DNA of 64,000 nucleotides from Actinomycetota bacterium. GTDB lineage: Bacteria > Actinomycetota > Actinomycetes > Streptosporangiales > Streptosporangiaceae. The translations under genes and the position numbers were made by a program. A model generated the notes under the pieces. It was not told the origin of the DNA, did no database searches, and saw only the letters and a program-made list of their open reading frames with translations. Location of the stretch: positions 59,218 to 123,217 of the forward strand of contig JAFAYQ010000051.1 of assembly GCA_019240215.1 (NCBI GenBank). Direction: 5' to 3'. Below are positions 1 through 8,281 of this stretch, piece after piece (position 1 is the first letter of the stretch; each line of letters begins with the position of its first letter).

Positions 1-381
1 AAGGGCTTCCTGGCCGGGATCTTCGACGCCGAAGGCAGCTACAGCCAGGGTGTATGGCGAGTCTCCAACACCGATCCGGACATGATCGACGCGACGATCC
101 TGGCCCTGGCCGCCTTTGGCTTTGACTACGCGCTGGAGCCGCTGGATCAGCCGAACGGGCTGGAAGTCGTCAGGTTGCGCGGCGGCCTCAAGGAAGTTCT
201 CCGCTTTTTCCACACCACCGATCCCGCCATCATGCGGAAACGCTCGATCGACGGGGTCGCGCTCAAGAGCAACGCCCAGATCCAGGTGGCGGAGATCAAG
301 CCGCTGGGCTTCGAGATGCCGATGTACGACATCACCACCGGGACCGGCGACTTCATCGCCAACGGGGTGGTCAGCCACAAC
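1..381 (+). other. C-terminal part of an intein with LAGLIDADG endonuclease motif
   Basis: The first codons read FLAGIFDAEGS, a LAGLIDADG-type homing endonuclease motif. About 110 residues later comes MYDITTGTGDFIANGVVSHN followed by C, a classical intein C-terminal block with the penultimate His, terminal Asn and +1 Cys. The splice junction lies between bases 381 and 382. Because this motif is close to the C-terminal splicing block, it is probably the second of two LAGLIDADG motifs; the first would lie upstream of the window. The motif looks intact, but activity of the endonuclease cannot be judged from this part. Confidence 0.88.
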
Positions 382-1200
382 TGCTTCGCCCGCAACACCC
401 ACACCTACCTGGACCTCGACGCCGGGCATGACTTTGATTCGAAGGTGATCGTCAAGGTCAACGCGCCCGAGTTGCTGCGCAAGACGCTGGCCTCGGCGCG
501 GTGGCAGGGCGAGCACATCGCGATGGGTACCAACGTCGACTGCTACCAGCGGGCCGAGGGCAAGTACCAGCTGATGCGGGGGATCATCGGGGCGCTGAAG
601 GACGCGGCGAACCCGTTCTCGATCCTGACCAAGGGCACGCTGATCCTGCGCGACCTCGACCTGCTGACCGAGGCGGCCCAGGTCACCGACGTCGGGCTGA
701 ATTTCTCGGTCGGTTTTGTCGATAAAGAGCTGTGGCGGACGCTGGAACCGGGCACCCCGAGTCCCGAGCGGCGGCTGGACGCCGTGGCCACGCTGACCGG
801 GGCCGGGCTGCGCTGCGGGGTGCTGATGGGGCCGATCGTGCCGTTCTTGTCCGACTCGCCCGAGCAACTGGAGGCGGCCGTGCGCCGGATCGCCGACAGC
901 GGCGCCGCCCACGTCACCCCGATCGTGCTGCACCTGCGGCCCGGCACCCGCGAGTGGTACCTGCAGTGGCTGCAGGACCACCACCCCGAGCTGGTCCGCC
1001 GCTACCTGCGCTTCTACGGGCGCGGCGCCTATGCGCCCAAGGCCTACCAGACCGAGATCTCCCGGCAGGTGCGGGAGCTGGCCCAGCGCTACGGGGTCGG
1101 CGCCAGCAGCCCGGCCGCCAGCCGCCGGATCGGGCCGCCGGTGGCGGAGGACGAGCCGCCGGCTCGGGCCCCGGAGCCGCTGCAGCTGAGCCTGCTGTAG
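1..1200 (+). CDS. Intein-containing Rv2578c-family radical SAM protein (5' partial)
   Basis: The reading frame is open from base 1, so the N-extein and most of the intein lie outside the window. Codons 1-127 are the C-terminal part of an intein and codons 128-399 are the C-extein. The extein begins CFARNTHTYLDLD and continues with GEHIAMGTNVDCYQRAEG and NPFSILTKGTLILRD, which I recognise as the Rv2578c/spore-photolyase-like radical SAM family. These proteins bind a 4Fe-4S cluster and S-adenosylmethionine; the substrate of this family is not established. The Cys after the splice junction is, by family knowledge, the last cysteine of the CxxxCxxC cluster motif, so activity should depend on protein splicing. 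The C-terminal 25 residues are Pro/Ala-rich and variable. The family call is secure; the biochemical role is not. Confidence 0.88.
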   Translation, partial: KGFLAGIFDAEGSYSQGVWRVSNTDPDMIDATILALAAFGFDYALEPLDQPNGLEVVRLRGGLKEVLRFFHTTDPAIMRKRSIDGVALKSNAQIQVAEIKPLGFEMPMYDITTGTGDFIANGVVSHNCFARNTHTYLDLDAGHDFDSKVIVKVNAPELLRKTLASARWQGEHIAMGTNVDCYQRAEGKYQLMRGIIGALKDAANPFSILTKGTLILRDLDLLTEAAQVTDVGLNFSVGFVDKELWRTLEPGTPSPERRLDAVATLTGAGLRCGVLMGPIVPFLSDSPEQLEAAVRRIADSGAAHVTPIVLHLRPGTREWYLQWLQDHHPELVRRYLRFYGRGAYAPKAYQTEISRQVRELAQRYGVGASSPAASRRIGPPVAEDEPPARAPEPLQLSLL

Positions 1201-1211
1201 TCAGCGCGGCG

Positions 1212-1988
1212 TCACAGCCGCAGCGCCTCGGTCCACCGGATCCGGGCGCGGACGGTGTCCAGGTAACCGTCGCGGACCCAGGTCGCCTGGGGCTCGATGC
1301 CGCGGCGAGCGAGGTCTGCGCACCGGTCGAGGACGAAGCGCTGCTGGGCCGCGACCTGGCCGACGATGCCGTCCGGGACGCCGACGCCGTAGGCGGCACA
1401 GAAGATCTCGATCCGCCGCCGCCGGTCCGGCGGCTCCGGGTAGCGCAGCCAGTCCGTACACTCCCGGTCGTCGCGGAACGGGGCGGCGTACTCCAGCGCG
1501 TAGGCGATGTCGAACCACGGGGACGCGGGCCGGGCCTGGTCGAAGTCGATGAGCCCGACCGGGTCATCCCCGCGCCAGACGCCGTTCCAGGGCCCGAAGT
1601 CGCCGTGGCAGATGATCTCACCGGCGGCGCAGGTACCCGGCCCGCTCGACCAGCGGCTGGCGGGCGGCGGCCGGTAGCCGGCGACCGCATCGTGGTAGCG
1701 GCGCAGGAACCGGGCCCAGCGCCGCAGCCCGGGCTCGGGGACGATCTTGGCCCACCCGGCCGGGCCCGACTCGCCCGGTAGCCAGCTGAGCGTCTCCTGA
1801 CCGGCCCCGGCCGCCAGCAGCCGTGAGGCGGGAAAGCCGACCCGCTCCAGGTGGCGCAGCAGGTCGTGGACGGCCGGGGACCAGAAGGCGGTGGGACGCC
1901 GAACGGTGTCCCCGACCCGCCGGGCCCGGTCCGCCGGCCGGCCCGGCCCGGCCGGAAAGGCGGTCAGTTCTGGCTGGAGGCGTTCCAC
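1212..1988 (-). CDS. Phosphotransferase of the aminoglycoside/choline kinase family
   Basis: The protein carries the kinase catalytic loop ICHGDFGPWNGVW (HGD...N) and the metal-binding segment GLIDFDQARPASPWFD, in the order typical of APH-fold small-molecule kinases. It probably transfers phosphate from ATP to a hydroxyl of an unknown small substrate in the cytoplasm. I chose the GTG at 1988 because it is the only GTG/ATG near the expected N-terminus (RPTAFWSPAVHDLLRHLE); it lies inside the end of the cysteine dioxygenase gene, giving a 25-nt overlap and likely translational coupling. The frame stays open further upstream through that gene, but that stretch is a shadow. At 258 aa it is slightly short for the family. 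An antibiotic substrate should not be assumed. Confidence 0.7.
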   Translation of the reverse strand: MERLQPELTAFPAGPGRPADRARRVGDTVRRPTAFWSPAVHDLLRHLERVGFPASRLLAAGAGQETLSWLPGESGPAGWAKIVPEPGLRRWARFLRRYHDAVAGYRPPPASRWSSGPGTCAAGEIICHGDFGPWNGVWRGDDPVGLIDFDQARPASPWFDIAYALEYAAPFRDDRECTDWLRYPEPPDRRRRIEIFCAAYGVGVPDGIVGQVAAQQRFVLDRCADLARRGIEPQATWVRDGYLDTVRARIRWTEALRL

Positions 1989-2482
1989 GGGGAGCGCATC
2001 AGGCCCATGGCGCCGATCTTGTAGCCGCGGGTGGCGCCGAGCGGCGGCGAGTACACGTGCACGCTGACCGCGGGGGCCAGCGAGACGTTGGTCAGGTTGT
2101 GCACGCCGCGGCGGCCCATCCGCCGGGCGGCCCCCTCGGGGATGTGCCGGACCTGGGTGAGCACCCCGTTCAGGACCGAGACCCGCTCCTCCAGCTCGCC
2201 GCGCGCCACCACCAGCACGCCCGAGGTGCCGGCGTGGTCGTGCCAGCCGGTGTCCTGGCCGGGCAGCCACGACTCCAGCCACACGTCGTAATCGGCCGCG
2301 CTGTGCAGCCGCTGGTGCCAGCGGGTGGCCGGGTCCATCCGCACGATCGGCTGCCAGAGCCCATGGTTGGCGGCGACGGCGCGGGCGATCTCCTTCATCC
2401 GTGACCGGCTGAGCGGTTCGGACGGCGGCCGCGCCGACGGCACGCTGACGGCGAAGTCGGCTGGGTCGGGATCAGAGCGCAT
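1964..2482 (-). CDS. Cysteine dioxygenase type I family protein (cupin)
   Basis: The 172-aa protein contains the cupin segments ESWLPGQDTGWHDHAGTSGV (metal-binding HxH) and GVHNLTNVSLAPAVSVHVYS (further His ligands), as in actinobacterial cysteine dioxygenases. The enzyme uses non-heme Fe(II) and O2 to oxidise L-cysteine to cysteine sulfinate. ATG at 2482 is the only good start. The gap upstream (2483-2745) contains an unusually AT-rich stretch around 2500-2570 that probably carries the promoter. The gene is the first of two on this strand and overlaps the phosphotransferase gene. A related thiol dioxygenase specificity cannot be excluded. Confidence 0.82.
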   Translation of the reverse strand: MRSDPDPADFAVSVPSARPPSEPLSRSRMKEIARAVAANHGLWQPIVRMDPATRWHQRLHSAADYDVWLESWLPGQDTGWHDHAGTSGVLVVARGELEERVSVLNGVLTQVRHIPEGAARRMGRRGVHNLTNVSLAPAVSVHVYSPPLGATRGYKIGAMGLMRSPWNASSQN

Positions 2483-2745
2483 CGGGATCCAGTCTGTCTG
2501 CTAAAAAGCTATAAATTTAGTCGGATTAATAGAGATCAGATATCAAGCCTAGTTTGCGTTACCGCACAGTCAACCCCCCACAGTCTTGCAGTCAACCCTG
2601 CCCGACCAGTGAGATTTCCGCCACTTCAATCTTGGCCACCCGGCCTTTCCTGCCCTGACCGGCGCCGTTCCGGCCGCTCAGGCCGGACCGCCGCCAATAG
2701 CACCGCAACCGGTTCGCTGCCCGCCCTGCCGTAAACTCGGCTGGC

Positions 2746-4092
2746 GTGACGCGCAACCCCGGCACCGGCCACGGAGACCTTGTGATGCCCGGTGGCCCGC
2801 GTCCGGAAACCCGCCCGGATTCGGGCGAACCGGGCGGCCTTACCGTCCGCACCGTGCCGATCGACGATCCCGGCGACCTGCTGGCCGGACTGCCGGACGC
2901 GCCGCTGGTGTCCTGGGTGCGCCGCGGCCGCGGCCTGGTCGGCTGGGGTGAGATGGCCCGGGTCACGCTGTCGGCCGGCGAGGACCGGTTCACCGCCGGC
3001 GAGAAGTGGCTGCGTACCCTGTTCGAGGACGTGACCTGCGTCGACCACGTCCAGGTGCCGGGCACCGGGCCGGTCGCGCTCGGCAGCTTCACCTTCGACC
3101 CCGCCTCCGACGGGTCGGTGCTGATCGTGCCGCGGGTGATCGTCGGCCGCGACGGCGAAGGGACCGCCTGGCTGACCACGGTCAGCGACGGCCGCGAGCC
3201 GGCCGGCCGCCAATCCTGGCCGGGCGCCGACGGACCCGACGAGGAGCCGGACCGGCCGTTCGGGACGCTGCGGTGGCACGACGGCAGCCTGACCGCGCCC
3301 GGATGGGCCCACGCGGTCGAATTGGCGGTCGAGCGCATCACCGCCGGGGCCGGCGATCCGGCCGCCCTGCGCAAGGTGGTGCTGGCCCGGGACCTGTTCG
3401 CGACCGCCGCCAAGCCGATCGACCCGCGGCTGGTGCTGCGGCGGCTGGCCGGCCGCTACCCGGACTGCTACACGTTCGCGGTCGACGGGCTGGTCGGTGC
3501 CACCCCCGAGCTGCTGATCCGGCGGCAGGACCGGGAGGTCACCGCGCTCATCCTCGGCGGCACGCTGCCGCGCGGGGCCCAGCCCCGCGAGGACCAGGAA
3601 CTGGGGGCGGCGCTGCTCGCCTCGGCCAAGAACACCGAGGAGCACGCCTACGCGGTCGACTCGATCCGGGACGTGCTCACCAGGCTGTGCACCGACCTGG
3701 AGATCCCGTCCCACCCGTCGCTGCTGAAGCTGGCCAACCTGCACCACCTGGGCACCGCCGTGCGCGGCACCCTGGCCGCCGACCAGTCGGTGCTGTCGCT
3801 GGCGGACGCCGTGCACCCGCCCGCCGCGGTGTGCGGGACGCCGACCGAGACCGCGCTGGAGCTGATCCGCGAGCTCGAGCACATGGAACGGGGCCGCTAC
3901 GCGGGCCCGGTCGGCTGGGTCGACGCGGCTGGCAACGGCGAGTTCGGGATCGCGCTGCGCTGCGCCGAGCTGGCTGGGCCGCGGGCCCGGCTGTTCGCGG
4001 GCTGCGGCATCGTGGCCGGCAGCGACCCGGCCGCCGAGGTGGCCGAGACCGAGGTCAAGTTCCTGCCGATGCGCCAGTCGCTCGACGGCTGA
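2746..4092 (+). CDS. menF: Isochorismate synthase
   Basis: The 448-aa protein has the chorismate-binding fold of the MenF/EntC family: RKVVLARDL, GATPELLIRR, LHHLGTAVRGTL, CGTPTETALELI, GRYAGPVGWVDAAGNGEF and LFAGCGIVAGSDP near the C-terminus. It converts chorismate to isochorismate with Mg2+, the first committed step towards menaquinone or salicylate-type siderophores. The adjoining menD and menC support the menaquinone role. A TAAACT box at 2732-2737 sits 8 nt before the GTG start, so the transcript may be leaderless. The 3' end overlaps the convergent menD by 38 nt. The N-terminal 30 residues are low-complexity and could include a later true start. Confidence 0.9.
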   Translation: MTRNPGTGHGDLVMPGGPRPETRPDSGEPGGLTVRTVPIDDPGDLLAGLPDAPLVSWVRRGRGLVGWGEMARVTLSAGEDRFTAGEKWLRTLFEDVTCVDHVQVPGTGPVALGSFTFDPASDGSVLIVPRVIVGRDGEGTAWLTTVSDGREPAGRQSWPGADGPDEEPDRPFGTLRWHDGSLTAPGWAHAVELAVERITAGAGDPAALRKVVLARDLFATAAKPIDPRLVLRRLAGRYPDCYTFAVDGLVGATPELLIRRQDREVTALILGGTLPRGAQPREDQELGAALLASAKNTEEHAYAVDSIRDVLTRLCTDLEIPSHPSLLKLANLHHLGTAVRGTLAADQSVLSLADAVHPPAAVCGTPTETALELIRELEHMERGRYAGPVGWVDAAGNGEFGIALRCAELAGPRARLFAGCGIVAGSDPAAEVAETEVKFLPMRQSLDG

Positions 4093-5857
4093 CCACCAGC
4101 GCGGCCGTCGCCGCCTGCTGGAGCCGGGTGCGCAGGGCGGTGCCGGCGTCGCGGCTGGTCCGCACCTGCACCATCCGCAGCCCGGATCCGGTCAGCGCCT
4201 GGTCGAGGTCCGCCAGGTCCACCAGGGACTGGTAGGGCCAGCCCGCGGCGGCCGCCAGCGCGGCCACGTCGGCGCCGTGCGGGGTGCCGAAGACCCGCTC
4301 GAACGAGTCCGGGAACGAGGCCTGCTCGAGGGTGGAGAAGATGCCGCCGCCGTCGTTGTTGACCACGACCAGGCACAGGTCGGGGCGGGGCTCGCCGGGG
4401 CCGATGAACAACCCGGCGCTGTCGTGCAGCAGGGCCAGGTCACCGATCAGGGCGACGGCCGGCCCGCCGCCGGCCGCCTGGTGGGCCAGGGCGGCGCCGA
4501 TCGCGGCCGAGGTGGTGCCGTCGATGCCGCTGGCGCCCCGGCTGGCCAGCACCCGGACCCCGGCCCGGGGGGCCATCTGCTGGTCCAGGTCGCGGATCGG
4601 CATGCTCGAGGCCACCCACAGCAGCGCCCCGTCCGGCAGCGCGGCCGCCAGGTCGCGAGCGAGCCGTGGCTCGCTCAGCGCTGGTTCGTGGCCGGCAGGC
4701 TCAGCCAGGACCTCGCCGACGGCCCGGCGGGCGGCGGCGTCGGCGGCGCGCCAGGCCTGCCGCCAGGTCGTGGCCGGCTGGGCCGGGGCGGTCCCGGCGG
4801 CCAGGGTCACCGCGGCCGCCACGTCGGTGGCGGTCCGGGCCGGGTCATCCCAGCGGCCGGGCTGGGACGCGATCACCACGTGCCGGGCCGGGCCGCCGGC
4901 GGGGCCGCTGGCCCCGCGCAGCAGCGCGGTCTGGGCCCGGGACAGGCCGGGCCGCCCAGCGGTGACGATGACGTCCGGCCGGTGGGCGGCCAGGAACCCC
5001 GGTGCGGCCAGCAGGTACTGGTAGGCGGCCAGCGCGTCCGGGCCGCGCCGGGCCCCGGACGACGGCTCGGCCAGCACCGGCCAGCCGGTCGCGGCCGCCA
5101 GCGCCAGCAGCGAGTCGGCCTGGCCGGTCTGGGCGGCCCCGTCGCCGCAGACGACGAGCCCGCGCTCGGTCCACGGCAGCTCCAGCCGGCCGGCCGTACT
5201 GGTCGTGTCGGGGGCGGCGAACCGTACCCACGGTGCTCCCCCGGGCCGCCCGTCCAGCTCGGCCAGGTCGCCATCCGGCCCGCCCGAATCAGGGACCAGC
5301 GGATCGCGGAACGCCAGGTTCAGGTGCACCGGCCCGGCCGGGCCGCCCGCCGCCGCGGACGCGGCCCCCCAGGCCCGGCTGGTCAGCGACCGCCAGTAAC
5401 CCGCCTGGGCGGCCCGGCCGGAGCCGGTGCCGCGGTCTTCCGGCACGCCCACCTCGCTGAACCAGCGGACCGCGTCGCCGTACAGCTTGAGCTGGTCGAT
5501 GGCCTGGTTGGCGCCGGTGCCGCGCAGCTCCGGGGGCCGGTCGGCGGTCAGCACCAGCAACGGCACCCCGGCCTCGCTGGCCTCGATCACGGCCGGGTGG
5601 AAGCTGGCGGCGGCGGTCCCCGAGGTGCACAGCACGGCGGCCGGCCGCCCGCTGGCTTTGGCCAGCCCGAGGGCCAGGTAGGCGGCCGCGCGCTCGTCGA
5701 TGCGGACGTGCAGCCGCAGGCCGCCGGCGCTCGCCCGGCGGTGCCACTCCATCGCCAGCGGCGCGCTGCGCGAACCCGGGGCCAGCACCGCGTCGGTCAG
5801 GCCGCAGCGGATCAGCTCGTCGGTCAGCGTGACGGCCAGCGCCGTCGACGGGTTCAT
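4055..5857 (-). CDS. menD: SEPHCHC synthase (MenD)
   Basis: This is a thiamine-diphosphate enzyme of about 600 aa. The N-terminal domain has LAPGSRSAPLA and TSGTAAASFHPAVIEASEAG; the C-terminal domain has GDLALLHDSAGL followed about 25 residues later by NNDGGGIFSTLEQ, the ThDP-binding GD...NN motif. It condenses 2-oxoglutarate with isochorismate to give 2-succinyl-5-enolpyruvyl-6-hydroxy-3-cyclohexene-1-carboxylate. The start ATG at 5857 overlaps the menC stop as ATGA, which decides it over an upstream in-frame start. It is translated from the menC message. Its 3' end overlaps menF tail-to-tail. The final step enzyme MenH is not seen in this window. Confidence 0.93.
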   Translation of the reverse strand: MNPSTALAVTLTDELIRCGLTDAVLAPGSRSAPLAMEWHRRASAGGLRLHVRIDERAAAYLALGLAKASGRPAAVLCTSGTAAASFHPAVIEASEAGVPLLVLTADRPPELRGTGANQAIDQLKLYGDAVRWFSEVGVPEDRGTGSGRAAQAGYWRSLTSRAWGAASAAAGGPAGPVHLNLAFRDPLVPDSGGPDGDLAELDGRPGGAPWVRFAAPDTTSTAGRLELPWTERGLVVCGDGAAQTGQADSLLALAAATGWPVLAEPSSGARRGPDALAAYQYLLAAPGFLAAHRPDVIVTAGRPGLSRAQTALLRGASGPAGGPARHVVIASQPGRWDDPARTATDVAAAVTLAAGTAPAQPATTWRQAWRAADAAARRAVGEVLAEPAGHEPALSEPRLARDLAAALPDGALLWVASSMPIRDLDQQMAPRAGVRVLASRGASGIDGTTSAAIGAALAHQAAGGGPAVALIGDLALLHDSAGLFIGPGEPRPDLCLVVVNNDGGGIFSTLEQASFPDSFERVFGTPHGADVAALAAAAGWPYQSLVDLADLDQALTGSGLRMVQVRTSRDAGTALRTRLQQAATAALVVSRRATGASAGT

Positions 5858-6879
5858 CCGCGCGGAACCTCTCCCAGGTACCGGGCGGCGGCTGCGGCCC
5901 GGTCCCGCCACGGCCCCGGGTCGACCTCGTAGCGGGCCAGCGCGGCCGGGTCCACGGCCGGCCGCCGGACCGGCAGCGCGCCGTCCTCGGCGGCCAGCGG
6001 TTCGGCGGTCACGTCCCCGCTCAGCAGGCTCATCGTGCCCAGCCCGCAGGCGTACGGCAGCTCCGGCAGAGCCGCCGCCAGCGCGACCCCGGCCGCCAGG
6101 CCGACGCTGGTGTCGACCGCGCTGGACACCACCACCGGCAGGCCGCAGGCCTCGGCGATCCGCAGCGCGGGCCGGACCCCGCCCAGCGGCTGGACCTTGA
6201 GCACGACGATGTCGGCGGCGCCGGCCGCCCGGACCCGGAGCGGGTCCTCGGCCCGCCGGATCGACTCGTCGGCCGCCAGCGGGACCGGGGTCCGGCGGCG
6301 CAGGTCGGCCAGCTCGTCGAGGGTGGCGCAGGGCTGCTCGGCGTACTCCAGCCCGAACCGGTCCAGCTCGGCCAGCATCCGGGTGGCGTGCGCGACGTCC
6401 CAGTGCCCGTTGACGTCGACCCGGACCCGGCCGTGCGGCCCGAGGGCGGCTCGGACCGCCTCGACCCGGGCGATGTCGTCGGCGTCGGCCTGGCCCGGCT
6501 CGGCCACCTTGACCTTGGCGGTCCGGCAGCCGGAGGAGGCGGCGATCTGGTGGGCGCGCTCGGGCCCGACGGCCGGGACGGTCACGTTGACCGGTACCCG
6601 GTCGCGGACCGGGGCGGGCCAGCCGCTGGTGGCCGCCTCGATCGCGCTGGCCAGCCAGCGAGCCGCCTCGCGGGGACCGTAGTCGGCGAACGGGGAGAAC
6701 TCACCCCAGCCGGCCGGGCCCGCCAGCAGGGCACCCTCGCGGACGGTGACGCCGCGGAACTTGGTCGGCATCGGGATCGCGAACGCCCGCAATGACCCCA
6801 AAAGCTCATCCAGCTGGTCGCTGGCCTGGCCGGTCAGCTGGGCCGCCGCCTGGTGTCCCGTCGTCCCGCCTGCTGCCAC
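5854..6879 (-). CDS. menC: o-Succinylbenzoate synthase
   Basis: The protein belongs to the enolase superfamily: TAKVKV gives the catalytic Lys, VRVDVNGHWD, LEYAEQP and PLAADESIR give the three metal ligands, and IVVLKVQPLGG gives the second Lys. It dehydrates SHCHC to o-succinylbenzoate in menaquinone biosynthesis. The frame is open far upstream, but the real protein starts near SDQLDELLGSLRAF. The GTG at 6879 fits because a TAAGGT -10-like box lies 8 nt upstream on this strand. That promoter is shared base-for-base with the divergent menE. menC and menD overlap by 4 nt and form one operon. Confidence 0.9.
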   Translation of the reverse strand: MAAGGTTGHQAAAQLTGQASDQLDELLGSLRAFAIPMPTKFRGVTVREGALLAGPAGWGEFSPFADYGPREAARWLASAIEAATSGWPAPVRDRVPVNVTVPAVGPERAHQIAASSGCRTAKVKVAEPGQADADDIARVEAVRAALGPHGRVRVDVNGHWDVAHATRMLAELDRFGLEYAEQPCATLDELADLRRRTPVPLAADESIRRAEDPLRVRAAGAADIVVLKVQPLGGVRPALRIAEACGLPVVVSSAVDTSVGLAAGVALAAALPELPYACGLGTMSLLSGDVTAEPLAAEDGALPVRRPAVDPAALARYEVDPGPWRDRAAAAARYLGEVPRG

Positions 6880-6885
6880 GGCATC

Positions 6886-6893
6886 TAACCTTA
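6886..6893. promoter_or_regulatory. Symmetric bidirectional -10 element between menC and menE
   Basis: The 8-mer TAACCTTA reads TAAGGTTA on the other strand, so a TANNNT -10 box exists in both directions on the same bases. Plus strand TAACCT (6886-6891) lies 7 nt before the menE GTG at 6899; minus strand TAAGGT (6893-6888) lies 8 nt before the menC GTG at 6879. Both messages would be leaderless. Only 19 bp separate the two start codons. No clear -35 was identified on either strand. Confidence 0.6.
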
Positions 6894-6898
6894 CGTGC

Positions 6899-8143
6899 GT
6901 GGTTGAGCGTCCTTTGCATGCGGTTGTCCTGCCCGCCACCGACGCCGGCGGCCGGCTGCTGGAGCTGCTGGCGGCCGCGCTGGACGGCACCGGCCCGGCC
7001 CTGCTGCCGCTGGACGCGGACCTGCCGGCCGCCCGGCGGGCGGCGATCCTGGACACGTTCGCGCCGTCGGCCGTGCACACCGCCGACGGGGTGACCGCGC
7101 GGGCCGGGGGCCGCCCCGCCGGGCCGGACACGGCGCTGGTCATCGCCACCTCGGGGTCGACCGGGCAGCCCAAAGGGGTCGAGCTGAGCGCGGCCGCGCT
7201 GCGGCACTCGGCCCGGGCCACGCTGGACCGGGTCGGGGCGACGGCCGGGCAGCGGTGGCTGCTGTGCCTGCCCGCCACCCATATCGCCGGCCTTCAGCTG
7301 CTGATCCGCTCGCTGGTGGCGGGGACCGAGCCGGTACGGGCGGCCCGGGCCGAGCCCGAGGTGCTGGCCGCCTCGGGCGCCGCCCACGTGTCGATCGTGC
7401 CGACCCAGCTGCGGCGGCTGCTGGAGGCCGACCCGGCCGCCGCCTGGGCCGCCGGCTTCACCTCGGTGCTGCTGGGCGGGGCGGCCGCCCCGGCCGCGCT
7501 GGTCACCGCGGCCCGGGCGGCCGGGGTGCCGGTCATCACCACCTACGGGATGAGCGAGACCTGCGGCGGTTGCGTCTACGACGGGGTGCCGCTGGACGGC
7601 GTGATGATCGCCACAACCGGCGGAGGGAACGGCGGCGGCGACCCTGGCGGCGAACCCGGCCGCGGCCGGATCCGGATCAGCGGGCCGGTGCTGTTCTCCG
7701 GCTACCGGGGCCGCCCGGACCTGACCGCGGCGGCCATGGACGGTGCGTGGTTCGTCACATCCGACCTCGGCCGCCTCGACGACGCCGGCCGGCTGACGGT
7801 CCGCGGCCGGGCCGACGACGTGATCATCACCGGCGGCCGGAACGTGGTCGCGGGCGAGGTAGCGGCCCTGCTGGAGACCTGCCCGGGGGTCCGCGAGGCG
7901 GCCGTGGTGGGCCGCCCGGATCCCGAATGGGGTGAACGGGTCACTGCGGTGATTGTTCCGGACAACCCGGCTCAACCACCGACCCTCGATCTGTTGTGTC
8001 GGCATGTGCAAGAGCGTCTGCCACGTTACGCTCTCCCGAGGGAGCTCGTTCTGCGGGCGGCGATGCCGATGCTGCCCAGCGGCAAACCCGATCTCGAAAC
8101 GCTCCGCCGGGAACAATCTACGGCCGGGAACGTTAGTAGATAG
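6899..8143 (+). CDS. menE: o-Succinylbenzoate-CoA ligase (AMP-binding)
   Basis: This ANL-superfamily enzyme of 414 aa has the ATP loop VIATSGSTGQPKGVELS, the TYGMSETCGG motif, and the hinge region VTSDLGRLDDAGRLTVRGRA followed by DDVIITGGRNVVAGEV; PSGKPDLETLR supplies the catalytic Lys. It activates o-succinylbenzoate with ATP and CoA. The start GTG at 6899 follows a TAACCT box by 7 nt; an open frame further upstream overlaps menC antisense and is not coding. The enzyme is short, like other MenE proteins. A Gly/Asp-rich insertion (GGGNGGGDPGGEPG) sits in the middle. Placement opposite menC supports the assignment over a generic acyl-CoA ligase. Confidence 0.87.
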   Translation: MVERPLHAVVLPATDAGGRLLELLAAALDGTGPALLPLDADLPAARRAAILDTFAPSAVHTADGVTARAGGRPAGPDTALVIATSGSTGQPKGVELSAAALRHSARATLDRVGATAGQRWLLCLPATHIAGLQLLIRSLVAGTEPVRAARAEPEVLAASGAAHVSIVPTQLRRLLEADPAAAWAAGFTSVLLGGAAAPAALVTAARAAGVPVITTYGMSETCGGCVYDGVPLDGVMIATTGGGNGGGDPGGEPGRGRIRISGPVLFSGYRGRPDLTAAAMDGAWFVTSDLGRLDDAGRLTVRGRADDVIITGGRNVVAGEVAALLETCPGVREAAVVGRPDPEWGERVTAVIVPDNPAQPPTLDLLCRHVQERLPRYALPRELVLRAAMPMLPSGKPDLETLRREQSTAGNVSR

Positions 8144-8281
8144 TGCCCGCACGGACGCCGCAACGAGGGTGCTGCGCAGTGCAGCGGGCTCCTAGACGAA
8201 GGCGCTCGCGGGCGTCTTGAACGCACGGTGAACGGCACGCCCATCGTGCCCGTGTCAAGAGGAGAAGGAGGGAGGTGTCGC

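Noticed and set aside
1989..2282. Longer phosphotransferase protein starting at 2282
   Set aside because: This stretch overlaps the conserved cupin core of cysteine dioxygenase and encodes no kinase sequence.
2626..3882. A long minus-strand frame opposite menF
   Set aside because: Its translation is low-complexity Gly/Gln/Arg-rich and it lies wholly within the clear menF gene.
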